A DNA stretch of 64,000 nucleotides from Bradyrhizobium hereditatis (GTDB taxonomy: Bacteria > Pseudomonadota > Alphaproteobacteria > Rhizobiales > Xanthobacteraceae), in contig NZ_JAGKJK010000007.1 of the NCBI RefSeq assembly GCF_020329435.1, positions 1 to 64,000 on the forward strand, in the 5' to 3' direction. Position numbers and translations under genes: made by a program. The notes below the pieces were generated by a model. That model was given only the letters and a program-made list of their open reading frames with translations. It was not told the origin of the DNA and made no database searches. Of the stretch, positions 50,108-59,585 are shown piece after piece. Position 1 is the stretch's first letter. Each line of letters opens with the position of its first letter.

Positions 50108-50740
50108 ATGACGATGCGCAAGCTGACCGTATTTCAACTGATACTCCCGATCGTGATCGGGCTGGCGTTTGTCGGGGAACTCGCCGCGCAGCCGGCGCAG
50201 CCTTCGGCGGCCGGACTGTGGGAGAAGACCGAGAAGGGCAAGCCGGTTGGATGGTTTTTGGTGGTCGATCGCAACGGCACCTTCGAAGGCGTGTTCGCCA
50301 AGCTCTTTATGCAGCCCGGCGATGCTCCCAATCCGATCTGCTCGAAATGCACCGACGATCGAAAGGACGCGCCGTGGCTCGGGCTCTCCTTCATCCGCGA
50401 CATGAAGCGCGAGGGATTGAAGTACGAGAACGGCAACGTGCTCGATCCGCGCGACGGCAAGATCTACAAGGCCAAGATGACGCTCAGTCCGGACGGGCAG
50501 ACGCTCACGATGCGCGGCTATCTCGGCATCTCGCTGTTCGGCATGGATGAGGTGTGGACGCGTCTGCCGGACACGGCGCTGGCGCAGGTCGATCCTACCG
50601 TCATTGCAAAATATCTGCCGGCGCATGCTGCGGTCACGAAGCAACCCGCGGGTACGGCGAAGGCTCCCGCAGCGCCCAAGAAGACCACCGCTCCTGCGCC
50701 GGCTGCGCCCGCGCCTGCTGCCCCAGCACCTGCGCGCTAG
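50108..50740 (+). CDS. Exported DUF2147 protein
   Basis: A 210-residue protein with a signal peptide (VFQLILPIVIGLAFVGELAA) and a DUF2147 beta-barrel domain (about 34-150; GLWEKTEKGKPVGWF, CSKCTDDRKDAPWLGL, MRGYLGISLFGMDEVWTR). The C-terminal 40 residues are Ala/Pro/Lys-rich low complexity. DUF2147 proteins are periplasmic, often in growth or stress contexts, with no defined biochemical role. ATG at 50108 is taken; a GTG one codon earlier and an ATG two later are possible. Its stop overlaps the end of the convergent SGNH gene. Confidence 0.85.
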   Translation: MTMRKLTVFQLILPIVIGLAFVGELAAQPAQPSAAGLWEKTEKGKPVGWFLVVDRNGTFEGVFAKLFMQPGDAPNPICSKCTDDRKDAPWLGLSFIRDMKREGLKYENGNVLDPRDGKIYKAKMTLSPDGQTLTMRGYLGISLFGMDEVWTRLPDTALAQVDPTVIAKYLPAHAAVTKQPAGTAKAPAAPKKTTAPAPAAPAPAAPAPAR

Positions 50741-52731
50741 TACAATCTGCCGGTTCTGCCCGATGGCCGCGGCGCCTCCGGCGCAGCCGGTATCGGCGGC
50801 ACCGGCTGCGACGTGACCTCAGGCACCGCCGCATCGAGCTGCAGCACGGCGGCGGCCTCCGGCACGACGGCATCCGCCATCGCGGCGTGGCCCTCGGCGG
50901 TCGGATGCACCGCGCCGCCATAGACCGCCGACAACACTCCCCAGGTCGCATCATGAATATCCGACGGCTGCTGCGATGCCGGCAGGCCTTGCGGATAGGT
51001 CATCGCGGCGAAGTAGCTGTCATTGGCATCGCGGATCCAGCGCGCGCGCGGCAGATAGGCGCGATACTCGCCGGCGCTGCGGCCGCACAGCATCGGCTGG
51101 CTGGCGGCGGTGACGATATCGGAATCGAAGCTGTCGCCGGTGGCCGAGAAGCACTGCCGATCGAATTCGGGATCGCTTTCGGCACGCGCGCAGAAGCCGT
51201 GGCTGGCGAAGCTGGCCTGATGGCTGTCGACAAAGGTCATGCGGTCGGCGCGCGGATTGCGGCACAGGATGCCGCCCTCGCACAGCGCCAGCGCCCTCAA
51301 CTGCGGCAGGAACTCGTTTTCGACAAAACTGGATACGGCGGCGAGCCGCTGCGGTTGCGCATTGAAGGAGGGATGAATGTCGAAGCCAGCGCGTCCGCCG
51401 GGACAGGGTGCGCCGCCATTTGACAGCGTCGGATTGGCATAGGCGGTGTAGACGACCCGTGACAGGTCGCCGCCGACAAGGGGTTTGAGGGCCTCGCGCA
51501 ATTTGGCAAAGCCCTGCGGCAGGTCCCGTGTCATCGCGCTGCGTGCGTCATCCACCGAGGCCATCACGCCGCTGCGCCGAAACAGCGCGCGTTCGGTCGC
51601 CGTATCCACGATAACATCGGCGACGAGGCCTGAAAAATAGATGTCGTTGGCGCCGATCGACAGCAGCACCAGGTCGAGCTGGCGATCCGACTGACGGCGT
51701 TTGGCCGCAGTAACGGCTTCGCGCAGTTCAGCCAGTTGCCCGTTGACGGTGCCTTGGCACGACGCGCTGCCTGATTTCGACGGCAGACAATCGCGGGCGC
51801 GCTGCGAGCCGAGCAGGCCGTCGGCAATCGTGGCGCCGGTGCAGGCCAGCGGCAGATAGGTCACAGCGATGTGCGGGTATCGGATGGCAAGCGCCAGCGC
51901 GGTACGAGTCTGATAGCTGTAGAGCGACCGATGACAGGCCGGGTTGAACCAGAGCGCGCTGTGCCGTTGCCAGACAGCGAGGGAATCGGGTGCCTCGCAG
52001 GCTCGTCCGCCTTTATAGCCGGCGCGGCTCGGTCGGTAATATTGCGCCGCCGCCGTTCCGAGATAGGAGCGGAAGCAAAAACCTTCATCGGCGAGCGCAA
52101 TCGGGCGGTCCGGATTTCCCTCGCCGGATGCGATGCTGTCGCCGAGGCCCGCGATGAAGATGTCGCGTACCGCGACCTCGGTGAAGACACGCTGACTTCC
52201 TTCCGAGCTGGACACATCGGCGGTCACCACTGTGGTGCGGCCGTAGCGGACCCTGAGGTTGACCGGTTCGGCGCAGTCGAAGGTAGACGTTTGTGGGCCG
52301 TCGCCGTCGTCGACGGTCCACGCACAGGTCGCGCCGACCGGCACGGGCCCGGTCAGGCGAAGCACGACCGGATGATCAATCGGCGTCAGGTAGCTTTCCT
52401 TGACGTTGTCGCGCGTACAGGGCTCGCTGACGCGGCCGGCGAGATCGATACAGAGCCGGTTGACCGTATTGCGCGCCCAGCCGCGGCCATCGCTCTGGAT
52501 CGCCAATAGCTGCTCGGAAGCCAGCACGCTGCGTCCGCGTCCGGTCTCGGCGTGCAGCAGGAAATCCCGCTCCTCGCGGAACAGGCGGAAGCGATTGCGT
52601 ACCTCCCAGGAAATCTGCAGTGGCCCGTAGCCGCGGGCCGTCTGGGCTTCCGCAGCGGATGTGAACATGCCGAGCAGCGCGCCGGCAATCAGCGCGGCCG
52701 GCATCGTCGAACGTAGGAGAATTCCAGCCAT
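50737..52731 (-). CDS. Exported SGNH/GDSL hydrolase, large
   Basis: A 664-residue protein with a signal peptide (cleavage near AAEAQ, about 28). A beta-rich N-terminal domain (about 35-185) precedes the hydrolase: GLGDSIASGEG (nucleophile S199), LPLACTGATIADGL, SIGANDIYFSG (oxyanion Asn) and the catalytic pair in GGAVHPTAEGHAAMAD. Several paired Cys suggest disulfides. The substrate (lipid, polysaccharide acetyl or other ester) is unknown. The end is Pro-rich. Confidence 0.88.
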   Translation of the reverse strand: MAGILLRSTMPAALIAGALLGMFTSAAEAQTARGYGPLQISWEVRNRFRLFREERDFLLHAETGRGRSVLASEQLLAIQSDGRGWARNTVNRLCIDLAGRVSEPCTRDNVKESYLTPIDHPVVLRLTGPVPVGATCAWTVDDGDGPQTSTFDCAEPVNLRVRYGRTTVVTADVSSSEGSQRVFTEVAVRDIFIAGLGDSIASGEGNPDRPIALADEGFCFRSYLGTAAAQYYRPSRAGYKGGRACEAPDSLAVWQRHSALWFNPACHRSLYSYQTRTALALAIRYPHIAVTYLPLACTGATIADGLLGSQRARDCLPSKSGSASCQGTVNGQLAELREAVTAAKRRQSDRQLDLVLLSIGANDIYFSGLVADVIVDTATERALFRRSGVMASVDDARSAMTRDLPQGFAKLREALKPLVGGDLSRVVYTAYANPTLSNGGAPCPGGRAGFDIHPSFNAQPQRLAAVSSFVENEFLPQLRALALCEGGILCRNPRADRMTFVDSHQASFASHGFCARAESDPEFDRQCFSATGDSFDSDIVTAASQPMLCGRSAGEYRAYLPRARWIRDANDSYFAAMTYPQGLPASQQPSDIHDATWGVLSAVYGGAVHPTAEGHAAMADAVVPEAAAVLQLDAAVPEVTSQPVPPIPAAPEAPRPSGRTGRLY

Positions 52732-52828
52732 GGCGCCGTTTGACGTTAGCGGTAAGGCAGAAATAAGAGAATGAGGCAGCTTCGGTTCAAAAGGCCAGTC
52801 GGCGCAGATAACGACGGCGTTACCGGCC

Positions 52829-53884
52829 TCAGGGTTGCCGGCCCTTGATTGGTTGCCGCACCCTGGCTTTGGCCGTGCAGGCCTGGCTGAGGCGTCGGCG
52901 TTCCTGCCACGGTTGTATCACGCTGAGCCAGACTTCGCGCGTTCCCATGATGGAAATCGAGATGCCGAAGGGGATCAGGAAGTACAGGATGCGGAATACC
53001 ACCAGCGTCGCCAGCAGCTGTTCCTTGCCGAACTGCGGCAGTGCTACCAGCATCGCGGCGTCGAACACGCCGATACTGCCGGGCGCATGACTGGCGAAGC
53101 CGAGCAGTGTTGCAAGGATGAAGACGACCGCCAGCGAAATAAAATCGATGTGCGGCGTCATCGGCATCAACAGGTACATCGCCAGCGCGCAGAAGCCGAG
53201 ATCGACCACGCCGATCAGAACCTGCAGCAGCGTCAATCGCGCGGAGGGCAACACGACCTTCCAGCCGTTCTGCCCAAGCTCGCGGCGGCCCTCGCCCGTG
53301 AGCAGCCAGATGAAATAGATGCCGATGCCGGCAAGGCAGCCAAGCGCAATCAAGCGATTCATGGCGGGCGGCAACAGGTCCATCGCTGACGCAGCTTCGG
53401 GATGCCAGGCCATGCCGAGGCCGAGTACGAACAGATTGCCGAGCCAGAAGGTAAGGCCCGATAGAAAACAGATCTTGGCGACATCGATTGCCGTCAGGCC
53501 GTAGTCGGAATAGATCCGGAACCGGATCGCGCCGCCGGTAAAGACGGTGGCGCCAATGTTGTGACCGATCGTGTAGCTGGTGAAACTCGACATCGCGGCG
53601 ATGCGATAGGGGACGTGCGCCTTGCCGATGGTCCGCAAGGCGAAAAAGTCATAGAAGGTCAGCGTGCAAAATGCGCCGACCACACACAGCGCCGCCAGCG
53701 CGATACGGTGCGGGGCGATTTCGGTCAGCGCAACGAGAATGATCCCGGTGTCGACCCCTTTGAGGGTGCGAACCAGATGGGTGATCGCTAGAGCTATGAT
53801 CAGGAGACTCGCTGCAATTCCCAGCCGTTTCCAGCCGATCTTCTCCTTGAAGCCACGCCGGAGCGTGGTCAGCAACCGATGCAT
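52829..53884 (-). CDS. Lysylphosphatidylglycerol-synthase transmembrane-domain (MprF-like flippase) protein
   Basis: A 351-residue protein with eight membrane helices (for example AASLLIIALAITHLVRTL, ISLAVVFILATLLGFASHAP) and the family motif GHNIGATVFTGGAIRFRIYS and HAPGSIGVFDAAML. It corresponds to the flippase half of MprF without the synthase domain, a family also known as UPF0104. Probably flips a lipid or glycolipid. Start ATG at 53884 with GGGAGGATG upstream. It is divergent from the DUF892 gene. Confidence 0.85.
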   Translation of the reverse strand: MHRLLTTLRRGFKEKIGWKRLGIAASLLIIALAITHLVRTLKGVDTGIILVALTEIAPHRIALAALCVVGAFCTLTFYDFFALRTIGKAHVPYRIAAMSSFTSYTIGHNIGATVFTGGAIRFRIYSDYGLTAIDVAKICFLSGLTFWLGNLFVLGLGMAWHPEAASAMDLLPPAMNRLIALGCLAGIGIYFIWLLTGEGRRELGQNGWKVVLPSARLTLLQVLIGVVDLGFCALAMYLLMPMTPHIDFISLAVVFILATLLGFASHAPGSIGVFDAAMLVALPQFGKEQLLATLVVFRILYFLIPFGISISIMGTREVWLSVIQPWQERRRLSQACTAKARVRQPIKGRQP

Positions 53885-54158
53885 TCATCCTCCCGGCGGG
53901 ACGGCAATACGTAGTGATGGGGCCTGTCACAACAGGTGACAGTCGACGGTCAGAGGCACCGTGCGCGAAACCCATAAGCTAAAACCGGGCCCTTGTGCAG
54001 CCCTTGACAAGCATGCCTTTTGGCTTCGTTCGTCGCCTTTGTCATACGCCCTACATATGTCGCCGCGTTAACGATTTTGAGTCGCAAGGAGGTCCGTTCC
54101 ACGGGCTGTTTTTGCCGCATTTTCCCGCCGTTCCATCGCGGAGTTTCCGAGGCTTTCA

Positions 54159-54183
54159 GGAACATCCTTTTCGCGAGCCGGTT
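54159..54183 (+). promoter_or_regulatory. Possible EcfG-type promoter for the DUF892 gene
   Basis: GGAAC (54159-54163), 17-base spacer, then GTT (54181-54183, preceded by G rather than C). A fair match to the GGAAC-N16/17-(C)GTT general stress promoter, 86 bases before the DUF892 start, whose family is often stress-induced. The rest of the 53885-54268 gap shows no gene. Confidence 0.4.
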
Positions 54184-54268
54184 AGCTCCTATCAACATCG
54201 AACATAAAGCGCGCCGCGCCAGGAGGACGCCAGCGCGTTGCGTGTTCCAACTACGAAGGATAACCACG

Positions 54269-54775
54269 ATGGGACTCTTCACCAAGGACATCAAGACGAT
54301 GAACGACCTGTTCGTTCATCAGCTGCAGGATATCTACTATGCCGAAAAGCAGCTCGTGAAAGCACTGCCGAAGATGGCCGAGAAAGCCACTGACACGCAG
54401 CTCAAACAGGGTTTTCTGAGCCATCTCGATGAAACCAAGACGCATGTGCAACGACTCGAAGAGATATTCCGCATGCACGGCGCCGAAGTGAAGGCGGTCG
54501 ATTGCCCGGCGATCGATGGCATCATCGAGGAAGCCGATGATGTCGCGGGCGAGATCGAGGACAAGGATGTGCTGGACGCTGCGCTGATCAACGCAGCGCA
54601 GGCCGCTGAACATTATGAAATCACCCGCTATGGCAGCCTGATCGCATGGGCACGACAGCTTGGTCGCAACGATTGCGCCAGCATCCTGCAGAAGACGCTC
54701 GATGAAGAAAAGATCGTCGACAAGAAGCTAACCTCGCTGGCCGAGGGTAAGGTCAACCTGCGCGCCGCAAGCTGA
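54269..54775 (+). CDS. DUF892 (YciF-like) ferritin-like protein
   Basis: A 168-residue four-helix protein: MNDLFVHQLQDIYYAEKQLV (helix 1 with Glu ligand), FLSHLDETKTHVQRLEEIF (helix 2, ExxH-like), EHYEITRYGSLIAWARQLG and LDEEKIVDKKLT. The Glu/His pattern E...ExxH...E...ExxH fits a di-iron site. Relatives respond to osmotic, acid or general stress. The ATG at 54269 (MGLFTKDIKTM) follows GAAGGATAACCAC; the open frame before it is not coding. Confidence 0.92.
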   Translation: MGLFTKDIKTMNDLFVHQLQDIYYAEKQLVKALPKMAEKATDTQLKQGFLSHLDETKTHVQRLEEIFRMHGAEVKAVDCPAIDGIIEEADDVAGEIEDKDVLDAALINAAQAAEHYEITRYGSLIAWARQLGRNDCASILQKTLDEEKIVDKKLTSLAEGKVNLRAAS

Positions 54776-54795
54776 GCTTTTTCAACAGTTGAGGC

Positions 54796-54824
54796 AAAAC
54801 GCCGCGCCCACCGCGCGGCGTTTT
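54796..54824 (+). terminator. Rho-independent terminator after the DUF892 gene
   Basis: A perfect 12-bp stem aaaacgccgcgc/gcgcggcgtttt with a 5-base loop, ending in TTTT, 21 bases past the stop. Confidence 0.9.
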
Positions 54825-54997
54825 CCATGCGGGTTCGCGGCTGGTTCCACGCGCGATGCGCAGCTTTAGTTAATTCGGTCCTTACGCGGGCTTGGCGGGC
54901 GGCGGTTCAAAATTTGTTCATCATCCGCGCAACTGGGGCGCGGAAGTTACCCCAAATATACGAATGGGATTGCTGTTACAGGCCATGGGGGTCTGTA

Positions 54998-57400
54998 ATG
55001 TACCGCGTCCTGACTTGCCTCACCACTGAACATGACTGGCGTTTGGTCGTGTTGGCGGGCACCATCTGCTGGCTCGCCAGTGCCGTCGCCATCAGCCTGT
55101 TTCATCGTGCCCGGGCCTCGCGCGGTCGAACACGCGCGATCTGGATCAGCCTCGACGCGGCTGTCGGGGGCTGCGGAATCTGGGCCACTCATTTCGTCGC
55201 GATGCTGGCTTACGCTCCGGGCGCGGGCGCCGGATACAGCATACCCGTCACCTTGCTGTCGTTGGTCTTTGCGATAGTCATTGTCGCCGCAGGCCTTAGC
55301 ATTGCGCTATCCAGCGCGCGCCGGACCGTGGTCGCCCTCGGCGGCGCGGTCATCGGCGGCGGTGTCGCCGCGATGCACTATACCGGCATGGCGGCACTCG
55401 AGCTGCCGGCATTCATTCTGTGGTCGACGGGCATCGTTGTTGCCTCGATCATATTCGGCAGCCTGTTCGCGGCCATCGCGCTACTTGTCGCCGCGCGCCG
55501 CGACAATCCCGTTCATACTTTGGTTGCCACCGGGCTGCTGACGGTCGCCATCGTCTCGCATCATTTCACGGCGATGGGCGCCGTCACGCTCATTCCCGAC
55601 CCGACCCTCGGTAGCGACGCGCTGTCGATTTCACCGACCGCGCTTTCGTTCCTGACGGCCGTCGCGGCCTTCGCCATCCTCGGTCTGTCGCTGCTGGCGG
55701 CCATGATCGACCGGCGGGCAAAAGGCGAGCTCCATAGCCAGAAGGTTCTGCTCGATACCGCGCTCGACAATATGTCGCAGGGACTTTGCATGTTCGATGC
55801 GGATGGGCGGATCCTGCTGAACAACGAACGTTATGCCGAAATGATGGGACGGACCGGCATGGCGCTGCAGGGCCGTTTGCTGCTCGACGTGCTCCGGCAG
55901 CAAAAGGCGCTCGATCGATGGGATGGCGATCCCGATCAGTTCGTCGCCAGCGTGATCGCTGCAGCCAAAGCCGGCGACAGCGTGACGAGAACGCTGAGCC
56001 GCAACGGACGTTCGATCCGCGTCGTCGATCAGCCCATGAAGGGCGGCGGATGGGTCGCGACTTTCGAGGACATCACCGAGTGGCAACAGGCCCAGGAACA
56101 GATCTCGCATATGGCGCGCCATGACGCGCTAACCAATCTGCCGAACCGGACGCTGTTCCGCGAGCAGCTCGAAAAAGCGCTGCGGCTCGCCAAACGTAGC
56201 GACCAGCTCGCGGTGCTTTGCCTCGACCTCGACCACTTCAAGGACATCAACGATTCGCTCGGTCATCCGGTAGGCGACGCGCTCTTGAAAGAGGTCGCCC
56301 GCCGTCTCGGCGAATGCATCACCGAGCACGACACGGTGGCGCGGCTTGGTGGGGACGAATTCGCGATCGTACAGTTCTGTAGCGATTGCGATCCATCCGC
56401 GGTCGCCTTGCTCGCCAGCCACGTGGTCGAGCAGGTTTCCGCTCCTTACGAGATCTCCGGTCATCAGCTCATCATCGGCGTCAGCATCGGCATTTCGCTG
56501 GCGCCGGAGGACGGCAAGAACCCCGACGAACTTCTCAAGAAGGCCGATCTGGCGCTCTATCGCGCCAAGGAGGACGGCCGCGGAACCTACCGCTTCTTCG
56601 AGACCGGGATGGACGCCCGGGCGCAGGCCCGGCGGCTTTTGGAACTCGACTTGCGCGCTGCGCTTCAGCGCGCAGAGTTCGAGGTCTATTACCAGCCGAT
56701 CCGCGACATCGCCAAAGACGTCGTCGTCGGCTTCGAAGCGCTGGTGCGGTGGAAACATTCGTTGCGCGGCATGATCTCGCCGGCCAATTTCATTCCGCTG
56801 GCCGAAGAAACCGGCCTGATCGTGCCGATCGGTGAGTGGGTGTTGCGCCAGGCCTGTATGGACGCGGCCTGCTGGTCGCAAGACGTCGGCGTTGCAGTCA
56901 ACCTCTCGCCGGTGCAGTTCAAGAATCCTAATCTGGTGCCGACAGTGAAAGAGGCGCTGAGAACCTCAGGTCTGCCGGCGCACCGGCTCGAGCTCGAGAT
57001 CACCGAATCGGTATTGCTGCAGAATAGCGAGGCGACACTGTCAGTACTGCACGAGCTTCGCGCCTCGGGCGTGCGGATTTCACTCGATGATTTCGGAACC
57101 GGCTATTCGTCGCTGAGCTATCTGCGCAGCTTCCCGTTCGACAAGATCAAGATCGACCGCTCATTCGTCACCGAACTGGCGACGCGTGAGGATTCGATGG
57201 CGATCGTGCGCGCCGTGACCGGCCTCGGCAAGAGTTTGGGCATCGTCACCACGGCCGAAGGGGTCGAGACCGACGCGCAGTTTGATCTCTTGCGTCGGGA
57301 AGGCTGCACGCAGGCGCAAGGTTATCTGTTCAGCCCGCCGCGCCCCGCCGCCGAAGTGGAAGCGATGCTCACGAAAGCACGTGCGCAGGTCGTCGCCTAG
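54998..57400 (+). CDS. MHYT-PAS-GGDEF-EAL cyclic-di-GMP enzyme
   Basis: An 801-residue inner-membrane signalling protein. The MHYT sensor (about 10-245, seven helices) has the three copper/gas-sensing motifs ATHFVAML, AMHYTGMAAL and SHHFTAMGAV. A PAS_7-like domain (about 255-370, LDTALDNMSQGLCMFDADGR) leads to a GGDEF domain with intact RLGGDEFAI (about 448-456) and an EAL domain with EALVRW (about 580), LEITESVLL and LDDFGTGYSSL. Both synthesis and hydrolysis of c-di-GMP are possible; no degeneracy is visible. ATG at 54998 directly begins the first MHYT helix; the longer frame overlaps the terminator. Confidence 0.93.
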   Translation: MYRVLTCLTTEHDWRLVVLAGTICWLASAVAISLFHRARASRGRTRAIWISLDAAVGGCGIWATHFVAMLAYAPGAGAGYSIPVTLLSLVFAIVIVAAGLSIALSSARRTVVALGGAVIGGGVAAMHYTGMAALELPAFILWSTGIVVASIIFGSLFAAIALLVAARRDNPVHTLVATGLLTVAIVSHHFTAMGAVTLIPDPTLGSDALSISPTALSFLTAVAAFAILGLSLLAAMIDRRAKGELHSQKVLLDTALDNMSQGLCMFDADGRILLNNERYAEMMGRTGMALQGRLLLDVLRQQKALDRWDGDPDQFVASVIAAAKAGDSVTRTLSRNGRSIRVVDQPMKGGGWVATFEDITEWQQAQEQISHMARHDALTNLPNRTLFREQLEKALRLAKRSDQLAVLCLDLDHFKDINDSLGHPVGDALLKEVARRLGECITEHDTVARLGGDEFAIVQFCSDCDPSAVALLASHVVEQVSAPYEISGHQLIIGVSIGISLAPEDGKNPDELLKKADLALYRAKEDGRGTYRFFETGMDARAQARRLLELDLRAALQRAEFEVYYQPIRDIAKDVVVGFEALVRWKHSLRGMISPANFIPLAEETGLIVPIGEWVLRQACMDAACWSQDVGVAVNLSPVQFKNPNLVPTVKEALRTSGLPAHRLELEITESVLLQNSEATLSVLHELRASGVRISLDDFGTGYSSLSYLRSFPFDKIKIDRSFVTELATREDSMAIVRAVTGLGKSLGIVTTAEGVETDAQFDLLRREGCTQAQGYLFSPPRPAAEVEAMLTKARAQVVA

Positions 57401-57410
57401 GGATTTTGCT

Positions 57411-57845
57411 TCAAGCCTTGCGCAGCGCGAAATGCGCACCGCAGAACGCCATCACGGCGCCGAGACACAGGGCCGCAAGGCCGGCGAGCACGCCCGATAC
57501 GGTCGGAACCGGGCTCGGCGCCGACGCGGCCTGTCCGGCGCCGGCCAGGATCAGCACGCCGACCGCGATCAGGAACTGCCGCATCCGCTGCGGAATCTGG
57601 CCGGACACCGCGCTATGCATCAGATTGGCGGTGAAATAGCCGCCGGAAAAGCCGACGGTCGCGATCAGCCACCACGCGATCGCCGCGCCCGTGGGCATGA
57701 ACTGGCTGGTATCTGTTCGCCACAGGCCCCCGAGATCGAGCCCGTAACGTGCGCCCAGCATGTGCACGGCGAGCGCCAGCAGCACTCCGGAAACAATCGC
57801 GCCGGCCAGAATCAGGCGGCGTGGAAAATAAGTCGTCTGGGCCAT
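57411..57845 (-). CDS. Small membrane protein, unrecognised
   Basis: A 144-residue protein with about four membrane helices (LILAGAIVSGVLLALAVHML; AIAWWLIATVGFSGGYFTAN; FLIAVGVLILAGAGQAASAP; VLAGLAALCLGAVMAFCGAH). No motif I can name; appears conserved in this bacterial group. ATG at 57845 (MAQTTYFPRR) is preferred over a longer frame starting at 57902. Divergent from the next gene. Confidence 0.65.
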   Translation of the reverse strand: MAQTTYFPRRLILAGAIVSGVLLALAVHMLGARYGLDLGGLWRTDTSQFMPTGAAIAWWLIATVGFSGGYFTANLMHSAVSGQIPQRMRQFLIAVGVLILAGAGQAASAPSPVPTVSGVLAGLAALCLGAVMAFCGAHFALRKA

Positions 57846-57914
57846 GGCCCGCTTGTAAGGTAAAGCCGGCGCACCGCGCAAGCAGCCGGCTTCGAACGAC
57901 ACGGATATTTTGAA

Positions 57915-58520
57915 TTGCCGACATCACTACCGAACGAAGCAACGGAAGGCGAGGGCGCACGCCCGATCAGCTACGCTTACAAGGCGTCACTGATCTCCTC
58001 GGCACAGCAATTCGAGCTGACGGATGCCGGATTGTCGTGGCGAATCGGCAGCCGGTCCGGCGTGTGGCCCTATACCGATATCGCGTCGATCCGCCTGTCG
58101 TATCGGCCGATGTCACTGCAAGCCCGTCGCTTTCGCGCCGATATCGCACGGACCGGCGGCGGCCGGATCGCCATCGTCTCGACCACATGGCAGACCGTCT
58201 CGCTGATGACGCCGCAGGACCAGGGCTACCGCACCTTTATCACCGAGTTGCACCGGCGAATGAAGGAAGCAGGCAGCAAGGCTTCGTTGACCGGCGGCAT
58301 CGGAACGGTGAGCTACGCCACGGCGGTTGTGATGCTGGCGCTATTGGCCGTCGCCATGATCGGATTGCTCGGACGCGCACTGGCCACCTCCGAGTTCACC
58401 GGCGCACTGTTTCTGGTCGCGATCGCCATCTGGTTTGCCTGGACCATCGGCGGCTTCATCAAGCGCAATCGACCGCGCAAATATTCGTTCGACGAGCTTC
58501 CCGAGACATTGCTGCCATAG
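57915..58520 (+). CDS. Membrane protein with PH-like cytosolic part, unrecognised
   Basis: About 201 residues. The first 115 (FELTDAGLSWRIGSRSGVWPYTDIASIRL...) look like a beta-rich PH/bacterial-PH-type domain; two membrane helices follow (SYATAVVMLALLAVAMIGLLG; FTGALFLVAIAIWFAWTIGG) and a basic tail. The start is unsure: TTG at 57915 has little upstream signal. Function unknown. Confidence 0.65.
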   Translation: MPTSLPNEATEGEGARPISYAYKASLISSAQQFELTDAGLSWRIGSRSGVWPYTDIASIRLSYRPMSLQARRFRADIARTGGGRIAIVSTTWQTVSLMTPQDQGYRTFITELHRRMKEAGSKASLTGGIGTVSYATAVVMLALLAVAMIGLLGRALATSEFTGALFLVAIAIWFAWTIGGFIKRNRPRKYSFDELPETLLP

Positions 58521-58604
58521 AAGGCGTCGCAATCAAGCGACACGAAATGTGATTTCGTGAAGTGGGCGAGGACGCGGCACTCTGTGGCTAATGGACGAAT
58601 TGCC

Positions 58605-59213
58605 GTGACCACGCCGACGATGCGACTGCCGACAGAGGCCGAGATTGCCGCGATCAATGCGCAGCATCTGATCGAGACGCCGCTGCGCCCGGCCGACCTG
58701 CTGTTCGTGTTCGGCACGCGCGAGGATGTCGATGCGCGTGTCGATGAAGCCGCCCGGCTATGGGGCGCGGGATATTTTCGTTGGGCGATCGTCAGCGGCG
58801 GGGTGACGCCAGGATCGGATCTGCCTGAATGCGAGATCATTGCCGGCGCGATGGCCGCGCGCGGCGTTCCTGCCGGCATCATCCTGAGAGAGGATCGCGC
58901 GATGAATACCGGCGAGAACGTGATCTTCTCGCTACCGATCATCGAAGAAGCGATCGGGCTCGCTAACATCCGCAGCGTGATCTGCCTCGGCAACACCTGG
59001 ACCGCGCGCCGCTATCCGATGACGCTGCATCGACACTGGCCGGAAGTTGAGAAGATGCTGGTCACGGTCGACAGCTTCAGGACGCCACGGGCCCTTTGGC
59101 ACACCGATGCCGAATTCAGCCGCCGCATACTCAAGGAATGGGACAAGATCGAGCCGTACAAGGCGAGGGGCTTTATCGCCGAATGGCCCGATGGCAGGCA
59201 AGCGCCGCGGTGA
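58605..59213 (+). CDS. YdcF-family (DUF218) protein
   Basis: About 202 residues of the DUF218/YdcF fold: RPADLLFVFGTRED, WAIVSGGVTPGSD, ECEIIAGAMAARGVP, and ILREDRAMNTGENVIFSLPI, the family nucleotide-like binding motif. YdcF binds S-adenosylmethionine in E. coli; others act in envelope glycan metabolism. GTG at 58605 is favoured (TGGACG upstream); GTG 58557 and ATG 58620 are alternatives. Confidence 0.82.
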   Translation: MTTPTMRLPTEAEIAAINAQHLIETPLRPADLLFVFGTREDVDARVDEAARLWGAGYFRWAIVSGGVTPGSDLPECEIIAGAMAARGVPAGIILREDRAMNTGENVIFSLPIIEEAIGLANIRSVICLGNTWTARRYPMTLHRHWPEVEKMLVTVDSFRTPRALWHTDAEFSRRILKEWDKIEPYKARGFIAEWPDGRQAPR

Positions 59214-59272
59214 GCGCGTCGTTCGCTTAACCCATGATCGACGCGCCGCGAACAAGTAGCACAAGTATCCAA

Positions 59273-59370
59273 GGCATGATCCGGAAAAGTGTGAAAGCGG
59301 CTTTCTGAAGAGATCATGCTCAAACAAAGACCTAGAGCGCGATGACGATGCATCCAAATCGCATCGCGCT
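59273..59370. repeat. Dispersed repeat tcatgctcaaac type plus adjacent hairpin
   Basis: gcatgatccggaaaagtgtg...gatcatgctcaaacaaa (59273-59326) is the typical Rhizobiales intergenic repeat; a shorter hairpin agcgcgatg/catcgcgct (59336-59370) follows. Another copy of the first is at 39516-39570. The rest of 59214-59585 holds nothing I can identify. Confidence 0.7.
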
Positions 59371-59585
59371 TTATGCCGTGTACTCACAAATGTCCAATGT
59401 CTGCCATGCCGACCATAGCGACCAGAAAGCGGACAACGCTGAATGTCCGAGAAGGGCCAGAATCGGTCATTTCAGGGGTTGCGCGCGACGGTCTAAAGCG
59501 GATACCCCAGTTAAGCTAAGCGGAGACGGGCAGCACGCGAGCGCTCAGCGCGTCCGCTCCTACGCCGAAACCGAGTTTCCGTCAG

